Notes: generated from the letters alone by a model not told the origin. 64,000 bases of DNA from Coenobita brevimanus (GCA_032717465.1 CM064697.1:3049501-3113500), one strand, 5' to 3'; numbered from the stretch's first letter, positions 35,925 to 46,129 are shown. A program made the numbers and translations.

Positions 35925-37500
35925 GCGAGGTGTGCGCAGGCCCACCATCGTCAGGCGCGGTGTGCGCAGGCCCACCATCATCAGGCGAGGTGTGCGCAGG
36001 CCCACCACAGTCAGGCGAGGTGTGCGCAGGCCCACCATTGTCAGGCGAGGTGTGCGCAGGCCCACCACAATCAGGCGAGGTGTGCGCAGGCCCACCACAA
36101 TCAGGCGAGGTGTGCGCAGGCCCACTACAATCAGGCGAGGTGTGCGCAGGCCCACCACAGTCAGGCGCGGTGTGCGCAGGCCCACCATCACCAAGCGAGG
36201 TGTGCGCAGGCCCACCACAGTCAGGCGCGGTGTGCGCAGGCCCACCATCACCAAGCGAGGTGTGCGCAGGCCCACCACAGTCAGGCGCGGTGTGCGCAGG
36301 CCCACCATCACCAAGCGAGGTGTGCGCAGGCCCACCACAGTCAGGCGCAGTGTGCACAGGCCTGCCACGGTCAGGAGCGGTGTGCACAGGCCCACCACGG
36401 TCAGGCGTGGTGTGAGCAGGCCCGCCATGGTCAGACGAGGCGTGCGCAGGCCCACCACGGTCAGGCGCAGTGTGCACAGGCCCACCATCGTCAGGCAAGG
36501 TGTGCGCAGGCCCACCACAATCAGGCGAGGTGTGCGCAGGCCCACCACAGTCAGGCGCGGTGTGCGCAGGCCCACCATCATCAGGCGCGGTGTGCGCAGG
36601 CCTGCCACAGTCAGGCACGGTGTGCGCAGGCCCACCATGGTCAGGCGCGGTGTGAGCAGGCCCACCGTGGTCAGACGAGGTGTGCGCAGGCCCACCAAGG
36701 TCAGGCAAGGTGTACTCAGGCCCACCATTGTCAAGCAAAGCGTGCGCAGGCCCACGATGGTCAAGCGAGGTGTGCGCAGGCCCACGATGGTCAAGCGAGT
36801 CGTGCGCAGGCCCGTCGTTGTCAAGCGAGTCGTGCGCAGGCCCGTCGTTGTCAAGCGAGTCGTACACAGGCCCATCGTTGTCAAGCGAGTCGTGCGCAGG
36901 CCCATCGTTGTCAAGCGAGCCGTGCGCAGGCCCCACACAGTCAAGCGAGGTGTGCGCAGGCCCCCCACAGTCAGGCGAGGTGTGCGCAGGCCCACTATCG
37001 TCAAACGAAATGTGCGCAGGCCCACCACGGTCAGGCGAAGTGTGCGCAGGCCCACCACGGTCAGGCGAAGTGTGCGCAGGCCCACCACGGTCAGACGAAG
37101 TGTGCGCAGGCCCACCATTGTCAAGCGAAGTGTGCACAGGCCCACCATTGCCAAGCGAAGTGTGCGCAGGCCCACCATTGCCAAGCGAAGTGTGCACAGG
37201 CCCACCACGGTCAGGCGAGGTGTGCGCAGGCCCACCATTGTCAAGCAAAGCGTGCGCAGGCCCACCACAATCAGACGAGGCGTGCGCAGGCCCACCATTG
37301 TCAAGCAAGGTGTGCACAGGCCCACCACAGTCAGGCGAGGTGTACGCAGGCCCACCATTGTCAGGCCAGGCATGCACAGGCCCACCAAGGTCAGGCGAAG
37401 TGTGCGCAGGCCTACCAAGGCCAGGCCAGGCATGCGCAGGCCCACCAAGGCCAGGCCAGGCATACGCAGGCCAACCACCATGGGGGGTGGCGTGCGCAGG
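34321..37500 (+). repeat. 30-bp tandem array, 106 units with no indel
   Basis: Unit CCCACCACAATCAGGCGAGG followed by TGTGCGCAGG. The 30-bp phase holds exactly from 34321 to 37500. Higher-order structure is visible: a 60-bp dimer repeated three times at 36151-36330, and a GTCGTTGTCAAGCGAGTCGT variant cluster at 36811-36900. Divergence is greatest at both ends, as expected of arrays homogenised in the middle. Confidence 0.97.
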
Positions 37501-37737
37501 CTTACCACCATCAGGCGTGGGGCTAGTCGTCCCATCCCCAAAGGCCGTGGTTCTCGACGGCCAACTGCCCGACGGCCACCTGGACGGCGGGGAGCCCATC
37601 GCCCCTTTCCTAGGAGAGGTGGTGCTCGCCGTCCCATCCCCAAAGGCCAGGGTTCTCAACGGCCAACCGCCCGGCGGCCACCTGGACGTCGGGGGGCCCA
37701 CCGCCCCTTTTCTAGACGGAGTGTCCGTCATGCGTGA
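35932..37737 (+). CDS. Second half of the decapeptide array and Arg/Pro-rich C-terminus
   Basis: Continues the same phase after TAG 35922 for 601 codons. Units drift toward RPTIVKRSVR and RPVVVKRVVR types near 36800-36920, then RPGMRRPTKA near 37380-37460. The array ends at a GGG-rich unit (37480) and is followed by two copies of a 34-residue block (RPIPKGRGSRRPTARRPPGR and so on). The terminal block is composed almost wholly of Arg, Pro, Gly, Ser and Thr, like proline/arginine-rich antimicrobial peptides of crabs and insects. That is a composition match, not a homology claim. Confidence 0.4.
   Translation: MRRPTIVRRGVRRPTIIRRGVRRPTTVRRGVRRPTIVRRGVRRPTTIRRGVRRPTTIRRGVRRPTTIRRGVRRPTTVRRGVRRPTITKRGVRRPTTVRRGVRRPTITKRGVRRPTTVRRGVRRPTITKRGVRRPTTVRRSVHRPATVRSGVHRPTTVRRGVSRPAMVRRGVRRPTTVRRSVHRPTIVRQGVRRPTTIRRGVRRPTTVRRGVRRPTIIRRGVRRPATVRHGVRRPTMVRRGVSRPTVVRRGVRRPTKVRQGVLRPTIVKQSVRRPTMVKRGVRRPTMVKRVVRRPVVVKRVVRRPVVVKRVVHRPIVVKRVVRRPIVVKRAVRRPHTVKRGVRRPPTVRRGVRRPTIVKRNVRRPTTVRRSVRRPTTVRRSVRRPTTVRRSVRRPTIVKRSVHRPTIAKRSVRRPTIAKRSVHRPTTVRRGVRRPTIVKQSVRRPTTIRRGVRRPTIVKQGVHRPTTVRRGVRRPTIVRPGMHRPTKVRRSVRRPTKARPGMRRPTKARPGIRRPTTMGGGVRRLTTIRRGASRPIPKGRGSRRPTARRPPGRRGAHRPFPRRGGARRPIPKGQGSQRPTARRPPGRRGAHRPFSRRSVRHA
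37528..37731 (+). repeat. 102-bp tandem duplication (two copies)
   Basis: Copy 1 at 37528-37629 and copy 2 at 37630-37731, both starting CGTCCCATCCCCAAAGGC. 102 is a multiple of three and the copies stay in phase with the decapeptide frame. Confidence 0.95.
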
Positions 37738-37974
37738 AACTGAAAAGCTAATGGGACATAATTCACTCTTGTCTGAACCACTCGCTTTACATCCCTCTTC
37801 AGTAATTTATTACTCATAAAATAAGTTCTATTCCGTACATTCACAAATTCTCCTTTAATCCTTCATTCTTTGCCCAGTCATACACTCTTTCCTGATCCAT
37901 AATAATTGTCATTATCATCATCCTTCTAAATGCCTTCTTTGCTCTCCATATTTGTTTTCACTTTTGCCTTCATT
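37738..37974. other. Intergenic stretch between repeat frame and LINE
   Basis: AT-rich; a CATAAAATAAG word near 37817 is only an approximate polyadenylation signal. Confidence 0.4.
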
Positions 37975-40115
37975 TTAAAGGCTCCACCATGCTTCCATGC
38001 CTCGGCCTTGGTCATCTAATGGTGGCTTTCCACACTGCTCACTCTCCGACAGCCTCCCTGTTTAGTTTATTATCCCTTAGGTCACACTCTATAACCTCGT
38101 CCTAGGTCTTTTTCCAGTCCCATCCTTCCTCTCAACTCTTCATTTGTAAACCTAGCCCCTCCAGGCCTCACATTCAAGGACGCACTACACATCCACCTAA
38201 TCATTGTCATTTCTGTACATTTGAGCCTACGAATATCCTCTTCCTTTACTGCCCAGGTCTCATTACCATACAGCATTACACACCTAACACGTGCCGCATA
38301 CGAAGATCCCCTAGCATGCAGGGAGAGCCTTCTCATTGTCAGTAGAGGCAACAGCTCCATGAGCATGTTCCAACCACTCCTCACTCTAGCCACAGAGCTT
38401 AGCTCCTGTTCCTCCTCCAGCACATAACATGCTTCCCAGGTAACAAAACTCTTCCATACACACAAGTGACTCACCAGTAAAATCAATCCATTCACGCCTG
38501 ACAATTTCCATATGCTTTCCCCAACATACAGCACACACGAAATCAGCATTATCTCCCAGTCTGCTTCTAATAACACTACATCTCTCACGCACCCACTTAT
38601 CACAAACACTGCACAAGATGGAATGACTTCCCACGCCCTTGTGGCAAACCTTACATGGTCACTCTCCCTCATCTGTGTCAGTACTGCCACAAACCCTAGA
38701 TACTATCACTTTTGTCATATCTGCATTTACTCTCAAGCCCTTGTGCCCCATACCCATCTCTCCACTTCCCAAATATCTCCTCTACCTCGCTTTCATTCCC
38801 TGCAATCAACACCAAGTCATCAGCATACAACATCTATGGAAAACAATTTCCGAAGTCACATTAGAGGGCTTCAAGCTCCATGATAAACACTAAGGGGCCC
38901 AAGACTGATCCCTGATGCACCCCAACATTTACGGAAAACTCCACTCAAATCTCCATTCACTTTCACCTGGATGCTAGCTCCCACATACATATCCATAACC
39001 ACTCTGACCAGCCACTCCTCGATCCGAAGCTTTCTAATTGCCCACTTCACCACGTCCCTGGGGACTTTGTCGAAGGCCATCTCCAGATCAGCAAAAACAA
39101 AGTACAGATCCCTTTTCTTTCCTATATGTTTCTGTTAAAGCTGTCAGACATTTAATATGGCAGCAGTGGTCCCTTTGCCTGGCATAAACCCAAACTGCAT
39201 CTCACCAATACTCACTCTTTCCTCAATCATACCTTCCAGAACTCTCTCCTTTACCTTCATTATCTCTTCGATTCTGGTGTCTACAGACTTCCTCACGCCA
39301 CATCTTTTACGAATCACATTATTTCGTATCCTATGCACTATCTTTACTCCGCATACATTCCTCAGCAGTCCTATCTCCACTGCTCTCACTCTTGACTTCA
39401 TTTTCATGCCACACCATAGTCTCACATCCATATGTTAAAGTTGGCACTAACACTCTTTCATGTAAAAGCCTCGTGCAGCTGCAACACTCAAGCCTCTGTT
39501 TATCAACCTACATATTTTCCTCCTATGTGCATAGGTTCTCTTCTTCACCACCGGCTCCTTAGGCACCATGTCACATATCAGTAATCTGTGCTCATGCACA
39601 CACTCATCACTCACTCTAACTTTGACATCCCCAACCAACCTCCTATCAGCCCTCCTGACCAAGATATAGTCAATCTGGCTACTATTTCCCCCAGACTCAT
39701 ATGTAATCAACCTCCTCTCTCTTGACTTCTCCTGAAAAGCATATTTCACAGCCAGCCTATGGAACATACACCGATATAAATGGAATTTGAGCCTACCGAA
39801 CAAAATTTTCACTGCTATAATCCATTCATTCATTTTCATTACATTCATGACATATTCCACCCATTTTTCTTTAACCAGCACACCCATTCAACCATATCTA
39901 CCTGCACTTCCCTGCCAATATAACTTATACCTACAGTCTCTCCCAGCAGCCATTCTGGCTGATCCTCCCGTATGCCTAACCTGTACACAGCCAACAACCA
40001 GCCACCTCTTACTCTAGCTTCAACTTCTTCCCCCGCTCTACCGTTCGAACTACCCACATTCCATGATGCCACTCTGATCCCCATGGATGATTTAGTTTCC
40101 TCCAGCTTGGTTTGA
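37975..40115 (-). pseudogene. Decayed, rearranged RTE-type LINE retrotransposon
   Basis: Minus-strand remnants, in 5' to 3' order. (a) Near 40090-39850, the start of an endonuclease domain (IRVASWNVGSSNGRAGEE). (b) At 39887-39600, its C-terminal end (SQIDYILVRRADRRLVGDVK ... EHRLLICD), with the catalytic middle deleted. (c) At 39430-39240, a piece like the post-RT region (LLRNVCGVK ... IRKRCGVRKS) fused to the RT entry motif MQFGFMPGKGTTAAI. (d) At 39080-38870, RT (AFDKVPRDVVKWAIRKL ... VYVGAS-like). (e) At 38690-38082, the C-terminal domain with a Cys/His cluster (CSVCDKWVRERC) and VMLYGNETWAVKEEDIRRLK. The order is not that of a normal RTE, so two copies have recombined. Several frameshifts; not functional. 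Confidence 0.8.
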
Positions 40116-40500
40116 TATTTCTCTTTTTTTTTTTTTTTGTCAGATTCGGTAGGCATAAAATAAAGTGGAGAGACAGATCACAGGCCCCGCCCATCCGCAC
40201 AGTCCCATGTCCAGGTATGGGACCTGGGACCCATAACCCAACAGCTGTGGTCAGTAGCTGTGGCAGTGGCCTCGCGTCACCCTGCCTGGACACCTACAGG
40301 GATACCCTCCAAGCGCGACTTGGCACAATACTTGCCATTATGCACTCACTGGTAGGGCAGCCTCCTGGAGCACTGCTCCTGGGTTCAGGCCCCTCTTTGT
40401 TAGACATATGCGGCAGCCTGGAAGCCGCAGTGCCCTGTAACCTCTAGCACAGATCCGAACACCATTCCATCCCGGTCCCCAAAACTACGTCGACAGAGCT
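40116..40500. repeat. LINE 5' flank or SINE-like sequence
   Basis: Begins with poly(T) (A-rich on the LINE strand). 40340-40400 contains GGGTTCAGGCCCC, a B-box-like word, but no convincing A box at the right distance. Probably repetitive; no gene. Confidence 0.3.
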
Positions 40501-41075
40501 TACGTCACGCCTCCCGTCAGGTCAGCCACTAGGTAGCGAGAGCAAAGTTTCTTGGCCGCATGACCTTGCTGGCGTCAAAACCTGTGACATAGTGGGGTAC
40601 GTTGTGTGGAATGTAAAGCGCATGTAAAGTAGTGCATGGAATAGAGAAAATTGTTTGGGAGAGTATGCTGGCCCACTGTCCAAGTTAGTGTCACACTGAA
40701 AAGGTCAGCAAGGGCATCTTAATGACTATTGAAGCAGGAGCTCCAGTTCTCCTTGTCACCAGCATTCCCATCCTCTTTGGGAGTATCAGCCTGATCAGTT
40801 GGTGCCACAGCCTACTCCCTGAATGTCACTTCATATTATTTGATCTACACTTCCAGAGGACTACCGTACGGGTGCAACGAATAACCGAATCGGCACTCAA
40901 TTACCGAATCGGCACTAATAATTGCAAAACAGTATGCCCTTGCTACGAACTTTAAAACCCAGGTCAGTTGTGGCAAGATATGGCACTTTCATCGCATAAA
41001 ATTCACTTCATCCTACTTTTTCTTTTCTTTCCATTTTTCGGTCTTTCCTCCCCATCTTTCACTAGACTCATTACA
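40500..41075. other. Complex sequence, no gene seen
   Basis: A 77-codon frame at 40722-40955 has no recognisable features. Confidence 0.55.
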
Positions 41076-41079
41076 TTTT

Positions 41080-41495
41080 AATTTTGACTTTTAACTTGTC
41101 ATGTGACCTTAACCTTTGCCCAGTTGTTCTAAAAAAAAAAAAAAAAAAATAGATAAACCCATTGGATGATCCTCAATTGTTCTGCTAAGTTTGGTTCAGA
41201 TCAGGACAAAAGCTGTTTTAGTTGTTTTCTTCCCACACTGACACTTGGGTCGAACTCTGATTTTACCCACTGAGCTTGACCATTGATTCTTTTAAAATAG
41301 ATTCCCCATTACCCTCAACCCTTCCACCAAGTTTATCTTAAATTTTATGAAACCTTTATTATGACCTTGCTATGTCAAACTTTGACACAGCCCTATGACC
41401 CTGACCTTTAATCTACTGTTCTTAAAACAACAGGCCAAACCCGTGGCCGGCCCTTAGTCCTTCCACCAAGTTTGGTTAAAATCACAAACTTTTTT
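41080..41495 (+). repeat. Three diverged units of a TGACCTTTGACC-type repeat
   Basis: The phrase set GACCTT(A/T)A(A/C)CTTTG, then GTTCTTAAAA/GTTCTAAAAA, then CCACCAAGTTTGGTT(A/C)A recurs at about 41100-41215, 41265-41350 and 41390-41495. I recall this phrase as a common dispersed repeat of invertebrate genomes. Confidence 0.5.
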
Positions 41496-41500
41496 TTTTT

Positions 41501-41506
<6 letters not shown>

Positions 41507-41585
<79 letters not shown>
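41507..41585. repeat. (AC)n microsatellite
   Basis: Pure AC run after a T tract. 41586-42090 is complex sequence without a gene. Confidence 0.98.
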
Positions 41586-41587
<2 letters not shown>

Positions 41588-42094
41588 CAAAAACATTACC
41601 ACTCCGCCTTGGTAAAGGAGGGCAATGATAAAGGCAAGGATAGTCCTCGCCCGGCCAGAACCATCGCGAGAACAGAACCGTCAGTATAAACGTGAATAGG
41701 ATGGTTGGGTAAGTGCGGGCTATTGAGCGAAGATTTTCAGTGAGAGACATGACGGGTAGGTGGACTGTCAGCAGCTGTCTACACATAGCAGAGAAATTTA
41801 AGTTACTCATAACATCATTCTTTCTTATACCAGGGAAAACCACGTTTTCTGTAACTACTGACGTTTAATGAAGAACTGAGCCAAACTTTGTAGGGCTTGT
41901 GCCTAATTCATATCGTTACTTACCTCAAATTGGCCATACCCAAGAAGACTTGAGTAATCTTGCAGGAGCTGCAAATTATCTCCCCAACCCTGCTGTCAGC
42001 CTCCCTGGGTATGGCGAATCTTGAGGGTGGAAGTTAGGGTGGATTTGGCACTGCATACCTTTACCGAACGACCCGAAAATATCACTGGCCCGAC

Positions 42095-42300
42095 TACCTT
42101 TTTTCCATATGTACCCTTACCTGTTCGACTTTTTTTTCCCATATGTACCCTTTCCTGATTGGCCTTTTCTTTCGTGTACCCTTTCTTACATGGCTTTTTC
42201 TCTCATGTACCCTTTTTTTTGCATGGCCTTTACTCTTATGTAGGCCTACCCTTTCCTGCTTAGTTCTTTCTCTCATGTACCCTTTCCTGCTTGGCCTTCA
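42095..42300 (+). repeat. ~28-bp minisatellite (CATGTACCCTTTCCTGCTTGG), ~7 copies
   Basis: Degenerate units containing TGTACCCTTTCCTG and TTTTTCTCTCATG. Non-coding. Confidence 0.85.
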
Positions 42301-43079
42301 GTAACCACGTTCGGTAGTGCTGGGACTCGTACTGAAGGAGAAATAATAAATCTAAATAAAAAATGACGTCCACCAGGAAAATGTAATAATACTGCCGCGA
42401 AAATTTGAGTTTGATTTATTCTGGGGGAAATCGGAAGCCTGGTGAGAACGTTTCCTTCTTGTCAGCATCAAGAACGTGTAAATATAAATTCAAATATTTC
42501 AAGGGTTATTGTTGTTGTTCTTGTTGGAACCTCAGCATCATCTTAACTCAGTGGACTGCAGGAGACCGATCACGTCAACCGGTCGCTCCCGGAGGTCTTT
42601 TGCTGAGGTTATGTTTGAAGGATTGTGTCATGATAATGAGGTGCATGAAGCGAGTGTATGTGTTCTGGTATGGGGGGCTGCATTACAGTGTGGGTATCGT
42701 GCATTATTTGATTTGTTTTTTGTGTTGGTATTAAGGGAAGAATGGTGACCGCAGCCCAGTCTGGCCAGGTGTACTTGTATGCCTCTTGGTAGGATAGTGT
42801 CTGAGGGGTGGATGTTTGGTGGTGGGTCATGAAGGGTTGTGTTTGGCTGAAGGTTGTGGATGGCATTGGTGGTTGTGTGTATATGTATGTGTTTGTGTAT
42901 TGTAGTGTAGGATGGAGGAAGGGGGATGTTGCTAAGGTGCTCCATGTAGTGTAGTGTTGGGCAGTTTTTCATTTCTTGTTCTTTGTGGATGGGATGATGC
43001 AGTATGAAGTGGCAGGTTATATAGGTCTTGAGCTGGTGCAGTGAACTGTCTGCCTTTCAGTTTTATAGGCTCTGAGTGG

Positions 43080-43082
<3 letters not shown>
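42301..43082. other. Complex, G/T-leaning sequence without a supported gene
   Basis: 42780-42960 is TGTGTGG-rich. A GTGGACTGCAGGAGACCGAT word near 42551 may be a scrap of dispersed family E. Confidence 0.45.

Positions 43083-43133
<51 letters not shown>
43083..43133. repeat. (GT)n microsatellite
   Basis: Pure GT run. Confidence 0.97.
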
Positions 43134-43135
<2 letters not shown>

Positions 43136-43334
43136 TCTGTATTTATGGTCTCAGTGCATCTGTTATTAGTCTTAAGGATCATTTTTTTTCTAATTTATCC
43201 ATGTTAACGTTGTTAAACTTTTACAAATAGACTCTCATTCACACACATGAACACTTACAAACACACACACGCATACACATGCACATACACATACAGTCAT
43301 TCACACGTATTAACAAACAAATAAACAAACACAT

Positions 43335-43444
<110 letters not shown>

Positions 43445-43926
43445 TTCATTCACATTTGGAAAGTATGTCCACCATAACATCAAAATCTGCAATAAAGTTG
43501 GCAAGAAAGCAGATAATAGTAAGCCAAGGGGTTTAAAAGGAGGCAGCAGCGGGGCAGCTGAAGCTGTGATGGGAAAATAAGTCATGGGAACGATTAAATA
43601 TATACGTATATATAATATGGGGAGGTTACCTTAGTTTCCCTTACAAAATATCATAGAAAATGAAATTTGAGTCGTTTTCTCTCGCCTTATAGGAGATTCT
43701 ACGTAAAAATGATATCACCGTTCAACATTCGCCAGTACCGTACCGGGAAGGATTGGTGATCTACTTTCAGTTTGTAAAAAAAGAAAAGAAAAACTTCATT
43801 AGTGCTACTGAGGCAAAACGTGGTCAATTAGTTCATTTCAGGACGAAAGGTATTTCCTAACACCAAGAAAATAACGTGAATTTAGCAAGAATAAACAAAC
43901 AAAATAGGGAAATTTACTTCCCCTAT

Positions 43927-43928
<2 letters not shown>

Positions 43929-43982
<54 letters not shown>
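43929..43982. repeat. (CA)n microsatellite abutting a SINE
   Basis: Pure CA run ending 2-3 bp before the SINE head. 43442-43928 is complex sequence without a gene. Confidence 0.97.
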
Positions 43983-43983
<1 letters not shown>

Positions 43984-43984
<1 letters not shown>

Positions 43985-44245
43985 GCTCGCTGGTGCAGTG
44001 GTAACGTTCTCGGCTGCCAACTGGTGGACGGGAGTTCGCGCCTCGCTCAGGTTGCGAAAAGTTTCACTGACGAAGTGGGTGGTTACTGTCCCCCTTGAGC
44101 AAGGGGACAGGTGTGTGCGTGTGTGAAGGTCACAGCCTTGCCCTTAGATCGGACTATATGAGTTCCCAGCTCCCTTCCGGGAGGGTAAAAGCTGACAATC
44201 ACGACCATCAAGTGATCCTGACCGACCCGGTGAATTACACACACT
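43984..44245 (+). mobile_element. tRNA-derived SINE
   Basis: The head resembles a tRNA gene: A-box-like TGGTGCAGTGGTAACG at 43991-44006 and B-box-like GGAGTTCGCGCC at about 44031-44042, some 40 bp apart. A tRNA-unrelated body follows, with GACGAAGTGGGTGG and GATCGGACTATATGAG. The acceptor stem does not pair as a functional tRNA would, so this is a SINE rather than a tRNA gene. Confidence 0.7.
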
Positions 44246-44349
44246 TTTCATACATCAGAATGTTTGGGTGTTTAGCAGAATATATTTACAGGCCACTACT
44301 GCCAAAACTATCTGTTTAAGTTGTGCAAGGATGCCTCATCTATGGTAGA

Positions 44350-44520
44350 GTACAGCAGGCAACGGGTGGGTAAGATCGGATGGGGTGCAGTAGGGTGGGG
44401 TAGGGTATGGGTAGGATCAGGTGGGGTAGGGTACCGTACACATCAGGGTTGGGTAGGGTAAAATCGGAGGAAGTAGGGTAGAGAAGCATCGAGTGCGGTA
44501 GGGTAGGACTCAGTGGGATA
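44350..44520 (+). repeat. G-rich TAGGGTGGGG/GGTAGGGTA degenerate repeat
   Basis: Short units of 5-15 bp such as GGGGTAGGGTA. Resembles telomere-like words but is irregular. Confidence 0.7.
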
Positions 44521-44527
44521 CGGCAAG

Positions 44528-46116
44528 CAGTGGCGTCACCAGGGGGGGCTTAGCCCCCCAAATCAAGGACTCAGCCCCCCCAAAATTGCAGCTTCCCAAA
44601 ATAATAATAATAAAAAAGCACCAGCTTACATAGTATGCATACAGCTCGGCATTGGCCCACCTAGCTTTCCCCCAACCCCCTACCGCCAATCCACTTTTAT
44701 TCGTGGATCCATATTAGTTTAATACAATATTATTTATAACTACTGTATATAATGTGATAAGTTATTCACAATTTACGTAAACCTATGACTCAGCATAATA
44801 GTTATAATATATCAGTTTCCCATATACTTTTTCCAAGCTTGGTTTTCTTTGAAATATATTTATTGCACAAAGAATGCAAGATTGTATTAGATTTATCAAA
44901 CTTATTATATATTTACAATATATAATATGGTATATATTAATCACGGATCTTTAAAATTGGATTATGCAGTCTAAAATATCTGATCTATGCAATTTTTCAC
45001 AAATTCGAATGTTCAGAGTATCGAAACTCGGAATGTTTGTTTACATTGGAAAGTGTCCGTGAACTGTGGCTAAATCCTGTGTTGTTTTCGGCTTTATTTG
45101 AATGTATTGGTTTCAGTGGCTGTATAGACGTTACTACGTTCCGGCATATTGCTAGCCACCTCACTTTACCTGTTCATTTTTGTTTTTACGGATATGAGAT
45201 CTAGCCTATACTTTATACAAAGAGTCGGCAGTACTTGGTTCAGTCGACACTAGACTGTCAGAACTGAATGTCATTTCCCTTTTATAGGCTATTCTACAAT
45301 AATACATTTGCGGATATCAGCCACTCAGGTAATGAAAAGGTCATCTAAAAATTCTCAGGGACAGGGTGACAAGGAAATTTTTTCGCACCTGCGCCTCCAA
45401 AGATGACTCAGGTGAGTGCCAAGAAGTGGCTGTTGTTGAGAATGAGGTGCCAGAAGCAGTTAACCCCAAAGCTGAACCCATTCAGACATGTAAGTAGCCC
45501 TATATCAAACTTTTTCAGTAGTCATTTTATGAAGCTTAGGCCAGGATTTTTTTAATTGACTTATTTTTAAATTGGCTAGGCCTAGGCTATTTCTCATTGT
45601 TGCAAATATATTGTCCTAAACGTACAGAGTGGGAAAGTGAATGGCTTTGTTTTCCTATCACAGTACCGGTACTGGAAGATAAATCTTGGCAATTATATTT
45701 ATATACATTGAACTTCTTTGAATTATCAGATTTAATATGGTAAGTCTAAGAAACCGTAATGATACCACATAATACTAGCAGTTTAAGAAAAACTTATTTG
45801 CAAAAAAGCTTTATACAATTACCTTGTACACATTATATCATAAGGTTTACTGATACATAGTATTAGGCCCATCAATATTCATGTGTCCTATAAGTTTCTT
45901 ATTAATAGCCTGTGAGACCTTATTTTACTTTTTCTTCATCTATAGGCCTCAAAAATTCCCCTAAAACTGCTCAATTTCCGAAAAAAATTTCCGGGGGGGC
46001 TTACAGCGCCCCCCCCGTACCCCCCAGCTGCATAGGCTCGCTTCGCTCGCCCCCCCCCCTTCTACCTACACCAGGGCCACAGCCCCCCCAAAATCTGACC
46101 CCTGGTGACGCCACTG
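44528..46116 (+). mobile_element. hAT-like DNA transposon, internally deleted
   Basis: The two ends carry an 18-bp perfect terminal inverted repeat, CAGTGGCGTCACCAGGGG, at 44528-44545 and 46099-46116. Subterminal regions are C-run rich (AGCCCCCC). The CAGTGGCG start is typical of several hAT families. The interior (1.6 kb) is too short for a transposase but keeps what looks like a 5' region and first exon at 45332-45489. I find no 8-bp target duplication (left flank ACGGCAAG, right flank ACTGTCCA), so the insertion is old or one flank was exchanged. Confidence 0.75.
45332..45489 (+). pseudogene. Remnant first exon of a hAT transposase (ZMYM1-like type), frameshifted
   Basis: Starts MKRSSKNSQGQ, which resembles the MKR-x-S start of hAT/ZMYM1-like transposases. 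After a one-base shift near 45380 it continues RKFFRTCASKDDSGECQEVA then NEVPEAVNPKAEPIQT. It ends at a consensus-like 5' splice site (GTAAGTAG at 45490). The downstream exons with the catalytic domain are missing. Family assignment rests on remembered resemblance and the inverted repeats. Confidence 0.5.
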
Positions 46117-46129
46117 ACTGTCCACTCAT

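Larger units (their letters stand above)
33523..37737 (+). pseudogene. Secreted Arg/Pro decapeptide-repeat protein frame, interrupted by six stops
   Basis: One reading phase carries a protein-like order over 1,404 codons. First comes a signal peptide (MYFKR, then hydrophobic VIILVLAFS), from an ATG in good context (AAAAAAATG). Then come a Thr/Pro-rich segment present as two ~170-bp tandem copies, and a Lys/Pro-rich segment (34100-34330). Next are 106 decapeptides of the form RRGVRRPTTI, and finally two 34-residue Arg/Pro repeats ending at TGA 37735-37737. In-phase stops are TAG 33676, TAA 33736, TAG 33787, TAG 33850, TAG 34036 and TAG 35922. I do not recognise the family. A strongly cationic secreted protein (antimicrobial-like or matrix/adhesive-like) is inference. 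It may be a pseudogene, a spliced gene with the stop-rich part removed, or recoded. Its 3' neighbour is a LINE about 240 bp away. Confidence 0.5.

Noticed and set aside
34820..36415. + strand second-phase frame (GEVCAGPPQS repeats)
   Set aside because: It is broken by TGA near 36413 and 36656, and flanks show no protein-like continuation.
34267..37731. Antisense 1,154-codon open frame (PAHTSPDDGG repeats) through the decapeptide array
   Set aside because: It is uninterrupted and has a CTTTTCAG splice-like word upstream, so it is not impossible. However, common unit variants are radical in this frame and silent in the + frame, it lacks a signal or domain, and a 30-bp unit without stops keeps several frames open by arithmetic.
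40340..40400. tRNA or SINE head (GGGTTCAGGCCCC)
   Set aside because: No convincing A box at the right distance.
41080..41495. Nuclear-receptor response elements (TGACCTTTGACC-like)
   Set aside because: The words belong to a repeated unit of a dispersed element and are diverged; no other support.
43984..44060. Functional tRNA gene
   Set aside because: A- and B-box-like words are present, but the ends do not pair as an acceptor stem and the body continues as a SINE.
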